A stretch of DNA of 64,000 nt, taken from the NCBI GenBank assembly GCA_001689515.1, contig LUJR01000042.1, positions 66,159-130,158 on the forward strand, given 5' to 3'. Of this stretch, positions 1 to 7,702 are shown in pieces. A program made the translations under genes and the position numbers. Position 1 is the first letter of the stretch; each line of letters opens with the position of its first letter. Origin of the DNA: Bacteroidales bacterium M7 (lineage in GTDB: Bacteria > Bacteroidota > Bacteroidia > Bacteroidales > Muribaculaceae). The notes under the pieces are model-generated. The model was not told where the DNA came from, did no database searches, and saw nothing but the letters and a program-made list of their open reading frames with translations.

Positions 1-587
1 CTCCCCACTATGCAGCCGACCGTTCGGAGCGCCACACAATCATCGGCGCTGAACTCGCCAACAAAATCATGCTCTACCGCACGGGGTTCATCTCCTCGCC
101 GTGGGGGCGGCTCTACCGACGTAGTGCCATCGGTGACATCCGATTCAAGGAAAACCTCTACTACGAGGATCTGGACTTCAACTACCGCCTGTTCCATCGC
201 GTCAACTCGGTAGCACTCACCCACCGCACTCTCTACCTCTACCGTCGCAACCCTGACAGCGCGATGAGCCTCTGGGACGAAAAACGTCTTGACGTGCTAC
301 GCGTCACAGAGTGGATAGAGGCTGACGCTGCCTCACGCAGCAATCCCTCCCTACTCGCCGCCGCCCGTGACCGCCGCCTGAGCGCATGCTTCAACATGTA
401 CGCCCTCTGCTGCGTCCACCAACGTCACACCATGGCAAACCTCTGCTGGAGCGAAATCAAGCGTCTGCGCCGTGCCACTCTCGCCAACGGCTCTGTGCGC
501 TGGCGTAACCGCGCCGCCGCCGCCGTCAGCTACCTCGGTCCCACCCTCCTCCGCCTCCTCGGCAAAGCCTTCTACCGCCACGGCTGA
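1..587 (+). CDS. GT2-family glycosyltransferase, C-terminal part (5' end outside window)
   Basis: The reading frame is open from the left edge (first full codon at base 3) to a TGA at 585-587, so the N-terminal nucleotide-sugar fold is not in view. The visible part has the late acceptor-side signature of Bacteroidales GT2 enzymes, EDLDFNYRLFHR, followed by LYLYRRNPDSAMS. Enzymes of this group add sugars to polysaccharide or O-antigen repeat units at the cytoplasmic face of the inner membrane. The tail is arginine-rich, which could favour membrane association (inference). The donor and acceptor cannot be told from this fragment. No downstream gene follows on the same strand for about 1.5 kb, so this is probably the last gene of its operon. 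Confidence 0.8.
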   Translation, partial: PHYAADRSERHTIIGAELANKIMLYRTGFISSPWGRLYRRSAIGDIRFKENLYYEDLDFNYRLFHRVNSVALTHRTLYLYRRNPDSAMSLWDEKRLDVLRVTEWIEADAASRSNPSLLAAARDRRLSACFNMYALCCVHQRHTMANLCWSEIKRLRRATLANGSVRWRNRAAAAVSYLGPTLLRLLGKAFYRHG

Positions 588-614
588 AACCGCGGAACTG
601 ATATTTCCCAACGT

Positions 615-700
615 GTAGGGACATGCCACGGCATGTCCGCTTGCAGCAAAGAAGATAGATGCGCACCATAGGATGCGGACATGCCACGGCATGTCCCTAC
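615..700. repeat. Palindrome doublet, core type A (REPIN-like)
   Basis: Two copies of the core GGACATGCCACGGCATGTCC face each other at 615-640 and 675-700, with about 34 bp between them. Each outer end is GTAGGG/CCCTAC and each inner end is GC. The whole unit is therefore an inverted repeat of two palindromes. It lies about 30 bp after the GT2 stop codon. The same core recurs throughout the window. Confidence 0.95.
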
Positions 701-804
701 AAATCCAATCAACATTTTTAGCCTCTGCCCGATGATTGAACATAGTTTCTAAGAATCTTTTCTGGTGATTTTTTTGTTCGAAAGTTGTATAATTCAACCA
801 AAAC

Positions 805-1055
805 GCATATCTTTGTGTTATCAAGATAAACGCCACATCAAAGTAGATTGGGAAACTCATCAAATTTTTCTGAAATACCGAGACACAGCGTAACCGCCCA
901 ATGGCGGGCCTCACCCGCAAGGGTTGGCTTCCGGGCCACGGAGGATTACAAAGGACGGCGAGCACTCAAATCCTGTCATTCGGAGTTTCATCGCATCCTT
1001 TGGTGTGGTAGCTACACAGAGGGCACCAGGCTGACATCAGCCCCGGTGCCCTCTC
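805..1055 (+). ncRNA. Candidate structured RNA with its own promoter-like box
   Basis: No convincing protein is encoded here. A TATCTTTG box at about 807-814 matches the Bacteroidetes -7 element. Downstream are stacked helices: GCGGG/CCCGC near 904-918 enclosed by CCAA/TTGG, then TCCG/CGGA, then a long-range CAAAGGA/TCCTTTG pairing around 950-1002. The stretch ends in a near-perfect hairpin at 1019-1053 (GAGGGCACC and GGCTGA with their complements), but no U-run follows it. I considered 4.5S RNA, tmRNA, RNase P and 6S and saw none of their signature motifs. It could also be a degenerate repeat or the leader of a lost gene. Confidence 0.3.
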
Positions 1056-1173
1056 GCTGCATCTACGCATCAGAGGATTTGTATTGAAATCTCAGATGCA
1101 GGATCACGACCACGAACACCCTGATTACCCACACCTCATCCTGCTGTCGCGACCCAATGCTATCAACCTATAT

Positions 1174-1285
1174 GCTCGCGGTATTAACCGCGAGGGGAGC
1201 AGTAGCCACATGCAAGCAAGCCATCAGGCTTGCGCAGCTTGTGGCTACTGCTCCCGCCGCGGCTATGCCGCGCCACACACAAATC
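1174..1285. repeat. Three-hairpin repeat element, short copy
   Basis: Three hairpins lie side by side. The first is CTCGCGGT/ACCGCGAG at 1174-1193. The second has long arms GGGAGCAGTAGCCACA and TGTGGCTACTGCTCCC at about 1196-1254. The third is CGCGGC-TAT-GCCGCG at about 1259-1275. Both the order and the end sequences recur at 4129-4366, where the middle hairpin is larger. No transposase is nearby, so this looks like a non-autonomous, MITE-like element. Confidence 0.75.
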
Positions 1286-1324
1286 GCCGGCACGACCTCG
1301 TAATTTCTTCAGAAGAAACCCATA

Positions 1325-1381
1325 GTTATTGTACAATAACCCCCTATTCTTGCGCAATAACCACTCATTATTGCACAATAA
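1325..1381. other. Three dyad-symmetric sites at 21-bp spacing
   Basis: A perfect 16-bp palindrome, GTTATTGTACAATAAC (1325-1340), is followed by two variants, TTGCGCAATAAC and TTATTGCACAATAA. The three centres fall near 1332.5, 1353.5 and 1374.5, so all lie on one face of the helix. They could be operator sites for a dimeric regulator or the remains of a 7-codon repeat. Apart from the hairpin element and these sites, 701-1515 contains only short open frames that I do not believe are genes. Confidence 0.6.
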
Positions 1382-1515
1382 TCCTACATTTCCTCCGCAG
1401 AAAGTACACAAAGAAAAGGAAATAAAAAGAAAGAAAACAAAACATCATCTGACGATGATGGCAGACAGCCGCCACCGACACCGCAGGGATTTTGCAAAAA
1501 ACGCATGAATGCAAT

Positions 1516-1541
1516 GCGGACATGCCACGGCATGTCCCTAC
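1516..1541. repeat. Solitary palindrome, core type A
   Basis: One copy in the CCCTAC-right orientation ends about 10 bp beyond the stop codon of the DUF695 gene. I find no partner within 100 bp. Confidence 0.9.
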
Positions 1542-1551
1542 AGCTACGTTG

Positions 1552-1989
1552 TCACGAGACATCGATGCGCGCCTGGGACATCTCGGCGTATTCATCCCAA
1601 TCGGGGTCGTTTTCGGTGTAGACGGTCAGAGGGAGCAGCGGTAGGTCGGCAAGGGCTTCGTTGAGTTTGCGGCCGAAGATATGGACGCTAAGGGTGTAGA
1701 ATATCCAGTCGCGGCGGTCATCGCCGGTGTAGATGCCGGTCATCACCGCCACAGGGTCTTTGCGCAACGTTTCGGCAAGGCGGTCGGTGACAGCCTCCAT
1801 CATAGCCGCATCATCGGCTCCGGGCATGCCTGAAGCATCGCCGTCATACTTCCAGCTCACCTCCACGCGGATGTTGAAGCGCGGGTTGTCACGGAACTTG
1901 TCTACATCATCGCGACCGGTCACCATGATCAGGCGGCCGGACTCGCTCTCGGTGGGGGCAGTCCACCATTCGCCGGGCATATCGTTCAT
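1552..1989 (-). CDS. DUF695 family protein
   Basis: This is a soluble protein of about 145 residues starting MNDMPGEWW. The layout fits DUF695: an N-terminal W-x-A/Y segment with GRLIMV, a central strand pair NIRVEVSWKYD, a helix covering MMEAVTDRLAETLR, then TGDDRRDWIFYT and a C-terminal DPDWDEYAEM. The molecular function of the family is unknown. The open frame extends upstream to 2100, but that extension overlaps the rpsA promoter and does not look like protein, so I start at 1989 (1980 is possible). It is divergent from rpsA and stands alone. Confidence 0.75.
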   Translation of the reverse strand: MNDMPGEWWTAPTESESGRLIMVTGRDDVDKFRDNPRFNIRVEVSWKYDGDASGMPGADDAAMMEAVTDRLAETLRKDPVAVMTGIYTGDDRRDWIFYTLSVHIFGRKLNEALADLPLLPLTVYTENDPDWDEYAEMSQARIDVS

Positions 1990-2084
1990 ATCGTAAGTCA
2001 GATTTATCTTTATCAGGATGCTAAGGTAGCGAATTTTTTGTGATTTAGTGATGTTTTCGCTGAGCGTAATTGACAAAAAATCAC

Positions 2085-2093
2085 TACCTTTGC
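2085..2093 (+). promoter_or_regulatory. Promoter -7 box of rpsA
   Basis: TACCTTTGC matches the Bacteroidetes -7 consensus TAnnTTTG. A TTG at 2070-2072 is closer than the usual 19-21 nt spacing, so no -33 element is assigned. The implied leader of rpsA is about 70 nt. Confidence 0.7.
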
Positions 2094-2167
2094 ACCGCAT
2101 CGTGCGGCAGTGTACACACCGCCCCGCTGCACTTCAATTTAATTAACCCTGTTTTATTAACTTTTAA

Positions 2168-3961
2168 ATGACTGAAGAAGTAAAAAATTCTCCAATCGAA
2201 GACTTCGACTGGGATGCCTTTGAAAAGGGCGAAACCCAGGGAGAAAAATCACGCGAAGAGCTCACCCGCACCTATGACGAGAGCCTTAACACCGTCAAGG
2301 ACAAGGATGTAATCGAAGGTACCATCATCGCCCTCAACAAGCGCGAGGCTGTGGTTAACATCGGCTACAAGAGCGACGGCATCATTCCCATCAGCGAATT
2401 CCGCTACAATCCCGACCTCAAGATCGGCGACACTGTAGAAGTGTTCATCGAGAACCAGGAAGACAAGAAGGGTCAGCTCATCCTTTCTCACCGCAAAGCC
2501 CGCGCAGCCCGTGCATGGGAGCGCATCAACGAGGCTCTCGAGAAGGACGAAATCATCAAGGGCTTCATCAAGTGCCGTACCAAAGGCGGCATGATCGTTG
2601 ACGTGCTCGGCATCGAGGCATTCCTCCCCGGCAGCCAGATCGACGTCAAGCCCATCCGTGACTATGACATGTTTGTAGGCAAGACCATGGAGTTCAAGGT
2701 TGTCAAGATCAACTCTGAGTTCCGCAACGTGGTCGTAAGCCACAAGGCTCTCATCGAGGCAGAGCTCGAGCAGCAGAAGCGCGAGATCATCTCCAAGCTC
2801 GAGAAGGGCCAGGTACTCGAGGGTACCGTCAAGAACATCACCACCTACGGTGTATTCATCGACCTCGGCGGTGTTGACGGTCTCATCCATATCACTGACC
2901 TCAGCTGGGGCCGCGTAAGCCATCCCGAAGAGGTCGTTCAGCTCGACCAGAAGCTCAACGTCGTAATCCTCGACTTCGACGACGAGAAGAAGCGTATCGC
3001 TCTCGGTCTCAAGCAGCTCCAGCCCCATCCCTGGAACGCCCTTGACGAAAACCTCAAGGTCGGCGACAAGGTTAAGGGTCGCGTAGTGGTTATGGCTGAC
3101 TACGGTGCATTCGTAGAAATCGCACCCGGTGTCGAAGGCCTTATCCACGTGAGCGAAATGTCATGGAGCCAGCACCTCCGCTCTGCCAACGACTTCATGA
3201 AGGTCGGCGACGAGGTTGAAGCTGTCATCCTGACACTCGACCGCGAAGACCGCAAGATGAGCCTCGGCATCAAGCAGCTCAAGAAAGATCCTTGGGAAGA
3301 CATCGAAGTTCGCTACCCCGTAGGCAGCAAGCACACTGCCCGCGTGCGCAACTTCACCAACTTCGGCGTGTTCGTTGAAATCGAAGAGGGCGTTGACGGC
3401 CTCATCCACATCAGCGACCTCAGCTGGACCAAGAAGATCAAGCACCCCAGCGAATTCACCCAGATCGGTGCCGACATCGACGTTCAGGTACTCGAAATCG
3501 ACAAGGACAACCGTCGTCTCTCACTCGGTCACAAGCAGCTTGAGGAGAACCCCTGGGATGTATTCGAGACCATCTTCACCGTCGGCTCTGTACATGAGGG
3601 CACCATCGTAGAGATGGTAGAGAAGGGCGCAGTCATCGCACTCCCCTACGGCGTTGAAGGCTTCGCTACTCCCAAGCACCTCCAGAAGGAGGACGGCTCA
3701 CAGGCCAAGCTCGACGAGAAACTCGACTTCAAGGTTATCGAATTCAACAAGGACAGCAAGCGCATCATCCTCAGCCACAGCCGCATCTTCGAAGACGAGC
3801 AGCGTGCTGAGCGTGGCGAACAGCGCCGTCAGAAGCGTGCTGCAGCTCCCCGTGCAAAGCGTGAGGAAGAGGCTCCCGCTCTCAACGCTCCCCTTGAAAA
3901 GACTACCCTCGGTGACCTCGAGGCTCTCGCAGCCCTCAAGGAGAAACTCGAAGGCAAGTAA
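2168..3961 (+). CDS. rpsA: 30S ribosomal protein S1
   Basis: RpsA binds mRNA on the small ribosomal subunit and helps initiation on structured messages. Six S1/OB-fold repeats are visible at roughly residues 48-115, 132-200, 216-286, 301-372, 388-458 and 474-542. Repeats 3 to 5 carry the clearest motifs (YGVFIDLGGVDGLIHITDLSW and relatives). The N-terminus is acidic. The C-terminus, after residue 550, is first Arg/Ala-rich and then acidic. At 597 residues it is a usual length for Bacteroidetes S1. It is monocistronic, with its own promoter and a strong hairpin after the stop. Codon choice is markedly biased to C-ending codons, as expected for a highly expressed gene. Confidence 0.97.
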   Translation: MTEEVKNSPIEDFDWDAFEKGETQGEKSREELTRTYDESLNTVKDKDVIEGTIIALNKREAVVNIGYKSDGIIPISEFRYNPDLKIGDTVEVFIENQEDKKGQLILSHRKARAARAWERINEALEKDEIIKGFIKCRTKGGMIVDVLGIEAFLPGSQIDVKPIRDYDMFVGKTMEFKVVKINSEFRNVVVSHKALIEAELEQQKREIISKLEKGQVLEGTVKNITTYGVFIDLGGVDGLIHITDLSWGRVSHPEEVVQLDQKLNVVILDFDDEKKRIALGLKQLQPHPWNALDENLKVGDKVKGRVVVMADYGAFVEIAPGVEGLIHVSEMSWSQHLRSANDFMKVGDEVEAVILTLDREDRKMSLGIKQLKKDPWEDIEVRYPVGSKHTARVRNFTNFGVFVEIEEGVDGLIHISDLSWTKKIKHPSEFTQIGADIDVQVLEIDKDNRRLSLGHKQLEENPWDVFETIFTVGSVHEGTIVEMVEKGAVIALPYGVEGFATPKHLQKEDGSQAKLDEKLDFKVIEFNKDSKRIILSHSRIFEDEQRAERGEQRRQKRAAAPRAKREEEAPALNAPLEKTTLGDLEALAALKEKLEGK

Positions 3962-3982
3962 TCTCCACTTACGATACTCCCT

Positions 3983-4016
3983 GTCAGGGGCGGCGCAACG
4001 ATGCGCCGCCCCTGAC
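3983..4016 (+). terminator. Hairpin after rpsA
   Basis: A perfect 15-bp stem (GTCAGGGGCGGCGCA and its complement) with an ACGA loop starts 22 bp after the rpsA stop codon. Only a weak T-rich stretch follows, so it may act as a terminator, an RNA-stabilising end, or both. Confidence 0.65.
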
Positions 4017-4053
4017 TTCGTTTATAAGCTCCTGACTTCATTATATTAAAATT

Positions 4054-4413
4054 GTAGGGACATGCCGTGGCATGTCCGCACATCAGGCGTTGCATTGTTA
4101 AAGCATGTCCCAACGCTATTTACTTAACGCTCGCTGTGTTAACCGCGAGGGGAGAAGTAGCCACATGCAAGCAAGCTGTCAGCTTGCGCAGCTTGTGGGA
4201 AACGGATGTAATGGGAGTCCGGCGGTGTAACTGCCGGGGCAATCGCATGCATCAGCCCCGGCAGCTGACGCCGCCGGCATATGATAGGGCATTTTGGATC
4301 ACAAGCTTCGCAAGTCTGACGACTTGCTTGCATGTGGCTACTACTCCCGCCGCGGCTATGCCGCGCCTTAAAAGCAATCTAATCTTAAGTGAAGCATTGC
4401 GACATGTCCCTAC
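4054..4413. repeat. Type A palindrome with a displaced partner remnant
   Basis: An intact copy is at 4054-4079 (GTAGGG-left orientation). A damaged right-hand partner, GCGACATGTCCCTAC, is at about 4399-4413. Instead of the usual 20-60 bp spacer, the two flank the large hairpin element at 4129-4366. This suggests that the larger element inserted into an existing doublet. No gene is visible in 4017-4440. Confidence 0.6.
4129..4366. repeat. Three-hairpin repeat element, long copy with nested palindrome
   Basis: The ends match the copy at 1174-1285 (AACCGCGAGGGGAG on the left, CCCGCCGCGGCTATGCCGCG on the right). Here the central hairpin has arms of about 50 bp (about 4149-4200 and 4298-4350). 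These enclose a further nested stem, CCGGCGG + CTGCCGGGGC at 4219-4240 pairing with 4255-4277. It encodes no protein and looks like a MITE-type element carrying an inner palindrome. Confidence 0.7.
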
Positions 4414-4433
4414 AATTTCTATGGATTTTTCCG

Positions 4434-4441
4434 TATATTTG
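4434..4441 (+). promoter_or_regulatory. Promoter -7 box of mtaB
   Basis: TATATTTG matches TAnnTTTG. Transcription would begin near 4446-4449, almost exactly at the GTG start codon, so the message may be leaderless. Confidence 0.55.
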
Positions 4442-4446
4442 CATAA

Positions 4447-5775
4447 GTGATTGACCAGAATACATTCGGCACCCACAGGGTCATGTACAAGACTTTCGGG
4501 TGCAAACTCAATTTCGCCGAGACCAGTTCCGTGGGGCGTATGCTTGCGGACAGGGGCTTCGTGCGTGCCATCGACGGCGACACTCCTGACATCATCGTAG
4601 TCAACACTTGCAGCGTCACCGAACTGGCTGACCGCAAGTGCCGCCAAGCCATCCGCAGCCTCGTGCGCCGATATCCCGATGCCACCATACTCGTGACGGG
4701 ATGCTACGCCCAGCTAAAGCCCGAGGAGGTAGCCGACATCCCCGGTGTCGACATCGTAATCGGCACCAATGCCAAGGCGCGTCTCGCCGAATATATAGAC
4801 CGGTGGGATGCGGAGCATGCCGCCATCCGCGATGTAGTGCCGTCAAAGGAGCTGCGCGAATTTGTCCCGGCATGTTCCGCCGACGACCGCACACGCCACT
4901 TCCTCAAAGTACAGGACGGCTGCGACTACTATTGCAGCTACTGCACCATCCCCATGGCTCGCGGTCGCAGCCGATCAGGCTCCATCGACTCTCTCGTGGC
5001 TCAGGCTGCGAAAGTGGCAGAGGAGGGAGGCAAGGAGATAGTGCTCACCGGGGTCAACATCGGAGATTTCGGCAAAGGGCGCACCGACCGCCTGATTGAC
5101 CTCATACGCGAGCTTGACAGAGTGGACGGCATAGAGCGTTACCGCATCTCATCCATTGAGCCTGATCTGCTCACCGACGAAATCATCCGCTTCGTGGCAG
5201 ACTCCCGTCGATTCATGCCCCACTTCCACACCCCGCTCCAATGCGGCTCTGACGCTGTGCTCAAGCTGATGCGCCGCCACTATGACAGCAGCCTGTTTGC
5301 CGACAAGGTGCGGGCTATACGCGAGGCGATGCCCGATGCGTTCATCGGGGTAGACCTGATTGTCGGTGCACGTGGGGAGACTGCCGAGGAGTTTGAGGTG
5401 TCACGGAGATTCATAGAAGGTCTTGACATATCAAGGCTTCATGTGTTCCCTTACAGCGAACGTCCAGGCACACGCGCTCTCCAGCTCGGCGGTGCGGTAA
5501 GCCAAGCTGACAAGCAGCGCAGAGCCGCGGTGATGCTCCGCATGAGCGAGGACAAGCTCAATGCTTTTGCTTCCCGTTTTATCGGCGCAGTGCGTCCTGT
5601 GCTTGTAGAACATGCCCGCTCCGACGGCAAGATGCTCGGACTGACCGACAACTACCTGCGCGTGGAAATCACGCGTGACGACTCGCTCGCCAACACCGTA
5701 GTTCCGGTGCGGCTTGCATCCATCGAAGGGATGGACGAGGGCGAGTGCATCATCAGAGGGGAGGTGGCGCGATGA
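4447..5775 (+). CDS. mtaB: tRNA t6A37 methylthiotransferase MtaB
   Basis: MtaB converts t6A to ms2t6A at position 37 of ANN-decoding tRNAs, using radical SAM chemistry and two 4Fe-4S clusters. The N-terminal UPF0004/MTTase domain supplies Cys19 (TFGCKLN), Cys55 (NTCSV) and Cys86 (VTGCYAQ). The radical SAM CxxxCxxC motif is Cys159, Cys163 and Cys166 (DGCDYYCSYC). A short TRAM-like region closes the protein at 442 residues. The GTG start gives about 13 residues before the TFGCK motif, as in relatives. ATG at 4483 is the alternative and would leave a leader of about 36 nt. The stop codon overlaps the next gene's start (ATGA). Confidence 0.93.
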   Translation: MIDQNTFGTHRVMYKTFGCKLNFAETSSVGRMLADRGFVRAIDGDTPDIIVVNTCSVTELADRKCRQAIRSLVRRYPDATILVTGCYAQLKPEEVADIPGVDIVIGTNAKARLAEYIDRWDAEHAAIRDVVPSKELREFVPACSADDRTRHFLKVQDGCDYYCSYCTIPMARGRSRSGSIDSLVAQAAKVAEEGGKEIVLTGVNIGDFGKGRTDRLIDLIRELDRVDGIERYRISSIEPDLLTDEIIRFVADSRRFMPHFHTPLQCGSDAVLKLMRRHYDSSLFADKVRAIREAMPDAFIGVDLIVGARGETAEEFEVSRRFIEGLDISRLHVFPYSERPGTRALQLGGAVSQADKQRRAAVMLRMSEDKLNAFASRFIGAVRPVLVEHARSDGKMLGLTDNYLRVEITRDDSLANTVVPVRLASIEGMDEGECIIRGEVAR

Positions 5776-6632
5776 CACTCATGCCGCCGCTCGGTGTCCT
5801 CTACCGCATCAGCGACCTGCTCGCCCCTGTCGTCTACCACGTGGTCAGATACCGCCGAAAACTCGTGCGCCGAAATCTCACGGAGTCATTTCCCGACAAG
5901 TCATCCAAGGAAATCAGGCGGATAGAGCGACAGTTTTACCGCAACTTCACCGACAACTTCATCGAGTCCATCAAGCTCCTCGGCATCAGCGACCGCGAAA
6001 TGCGCCGCCGCGTGATATTCGAGGGGATGGATCGTGTCAACGAATACTTCGACCAAGGGAAAACCATCATAGCATATTTCGCCCACACTGCCAATTGGGA
6101 GTGGGGAACGTCTATAACCCTCTGGACCGACAAGAAATTAGACAAGGAGGTGGTGTTTGCGCAGGTCTACCGTCCTCTGCGCAATAAGCGTTTCGACCGC
6201 CTGTTTCTGCGTCTGCGCAGCCGCTTCGGCAGTCACAGTTTCAAGAAAGCAACTGTCATGCGCGACATCATCAGGCTGCGGCGTGACGGCATGCCCTCCA
6301 TCACCGGGTTTATGAGCGACCAGAAGCCGAGCCATGGCGATCCGGGGCACATAACCACATTTCTCAATCATCCCACGGCGATGATTTCCGGCACCGAACA
6401 GCTTGCACGCCGTCTCGGAGCGGCTGTGGTCTACATGGACATGGTGCGCACAAGCCGAGGGCACTACCGCGTACGCATCATCGACATGACTTCCGATGCC
6501 TCACAGACCCAGTCCGGCGAACTGACCGAAAAATACACATCACTGCTCCAGCAAACCATTGAGGCAGACCCATCGGGATGGCTCTGGAGCCACAACCGCT
6601 GGAAATTTCCAGTGACACTTCCATCGCAATGA
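5772..6632 (+). CDS. LpxL/HtrB-type lysophospholipid (lipid A) acyltransferase
   Basis: This 286-residue protein belongs to the lipid A biosynthesis acyltransferase family, which moves an acyl chain from acyl-ACP to a lipid A precursor or lysophospholipid at the inner membrane. The catalytic H-x4-E motif is seen as HTANWE (His105, Glu110). Further family features are the early RRNLTESFPD segment and SDQKPSH around residue 190. The N-terminus has one hydrophobic stretch. The start is ATG 5772, overlapping the mtaB stop by 4 nt. Its own stop overlaps the next start the same way, so the three genes are translationally coupled. The precise lipid acceptor is not known. Confidence 0.88.
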   Translation: MTLMPPLGVLYRISDLLAPVVYHVVRYRRKLVRRNLTESFPDKSSKEIRRIERQFYRNFTDNFIESIKLLGISDREMRRRVIFEGMDRVNEYFDQGKTIIAYFAHTANWEWGTSITLWTDKKLDKEVVFAQVYRPLRNKRFDRLFLRLRSRFGSHSFKKATVMRDIIRLRRDGMPSITGFMSDQKPSHGDPGHITTFLNHPTAMISGTEQLARRLGAAVVYMDMVRTSRGHYRVRIIDMTSDASQTQSGELTEKYTSLLQQTIEADPSGWLWSHNRWKFPVTLPSQ

Positions 6633-7642
6633 AACCTGTAGCAGTCATAATACTCAACTGGAACGGCGCGGATCTGATGCGCCGCTATCTGCCGAGCGTG
6701 GTGCGGCATACGCCCGCGGAGACAGCCGACATCGTGGTGGCTGACAACGGCAGCACCGATGATTCGCTGCAACTGCTCGCTGAGGAGTTCCCATCGGTCA
6801 AGGTGCTCCGATTTGACAAGAACCTCGGATATGCCGAAGGCTACAACGAAGCGATACGCCGAGCCGGAAGCCGCTATACTGTGCTGCTCAACAGCGATGT
6901 GGAGGTCAAGGACGACTGGCTCACCCCTCTCTACCGCTACATGGAAACTCACCCCAATGTCGCAGCCGTGCAGCCCAAGATACTCAGCCTGACCGACCCT
7001 ACGAAATTTGAATACGCCGGTGCTGCGGGCGGTTTCCTTGACCGCAACGGCTACCCCTACTGCCGCGGCAGACTGTTTGACACCGTGGAGACCGACCATG
7101 GACAGTATGACTCCGTAATGGAGATTTTCTGGGCTACGGGAGCTGCGCTGATGGTCAAGACGCAGCTATATCTCGATGGCCGGGGGCTTGATAGCCGCTT
7201 CTTCGCCCACATGGAGGAGATAGACCTCTGCTGGAGGCTTAAATCATTGGGCTATACCGTCGCCGCCGTGCCACAGGGCACTGTCTACCACCTCGGCGGA
7301 GGCAGTCTGCCCGCTTCGTCACCACGCAAGACATATCTCAATTTCCGCAACTCGCTGCTGATGCTCTACAAGAATCTGCCACGCAGCGAGCGTCGCGGAT
7401 TCCTCATACGCCGCCGTCTGCTCGACACCATCGCCTGGGCGAAATTCATGCTCACCTTGGATTTCAGCAACGCCTCTGCCATCATAGGGGCGCACCGTGA
7501 TTTCCGCCGTATGGCGCGCGAGCACTACCGCGATGTCAAGTCGCCCAACGCAAACTTGCTACCCACCCTACCATGGGGGCGGCGCAACATCCTCGTGGAC
7601 TACTATCTGCGCGGCATCAGGAAATTCAGCGACCTAAAATGA
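6629..7642 (+). CDS. GT2-family glycosyltransferase (rhamnosyltransferase-like)
   Basis: The protein has 337 residues and a GT-A fold. It opens with VAVIILNWNG, then DNGSTDDS near residue 38, the metal-binding region LLNSDVEV near 88, ATGAALMVK, and the acceptor-side motif MEEIDLCWRLK near 195. This pattern is typical of WcaA/RfbF-like enzymes that build cell-surface polysaccharide. An amphipathic arginine-rich region follows residue 240. The start ATG at 6629 overlaps the upstream acyltransferase stop (ATGA). A longer frame from 6578 lies inside that gene and is not used. Coupling to the acyltransferase suggests an envelope or lipid A-linked role, which is inference. Confidence 0.88.
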   Translation: MKPVAVIILNWNGADLMRRYLPSVVRHTPAETADIVVADNGSTDDSLQLLAEEFPSVKVLRFDKNLGYAEGYNEAIRRAGSRYTVLLNSDVEVKDDWLTPLYRYMETHPNVAAVQPKILSLTDPTKFEYAGAAGGFLDRNGYPYCRGRLFDTVETDHGQYDSVMEIFWATGAALMVKTQLYLDGRGLDSRFFAHMEEIDLCWRLKSLGYTVAAVPQGTVYHLGGGSLPASSPRKTYLNFRNSLLMLYKNLPRSERRGFLIRRRLLDTIAWAKFMLTLDFSNASAIIGAHRDFRRMAREHYRDVKSPNANLLPTLPWGRRNILVDYYLRGIRKFSDLK

Positions 7643-7648
7643 CTCTTT

Positions 7649-7674
7649 ACGGACATGCCACGGCATGTCCCTAC
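7649..7674. repeat. Solitary palindrome, core type A, in the nadE upstream region
   Basis: One copy ends in CCCTAC 28 bp before the nadE start codon. It could form a hairpin in the nadE leader or an end structure for the preceding operon. Confidence 0.9.
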
Positions 7675-7702
7675 ACACTAACCATTTTTCTCTCTTACTA
7701 TT

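Noticed and set aside
351..965. Minus-strand open frame of 204 codons overlapping the GT2 gene
   Set aside because: It is the complement of real coding sequence and the palindrome doublet; no family pattern.
805..1055. 4.5S/SRP RNA, tmRNA or RNase P RNA
   Set aside because: None of the conserved core sequences (GGTCAGG-type S domain, tag frame, RNase P P4 signature) could be found.
1084..1425. Open frames of 75-113 codons in 1084-1595
   Set aside because: They run through hairpin repeats and AT-rich sequence and have no protein-like composition or ribosome site.
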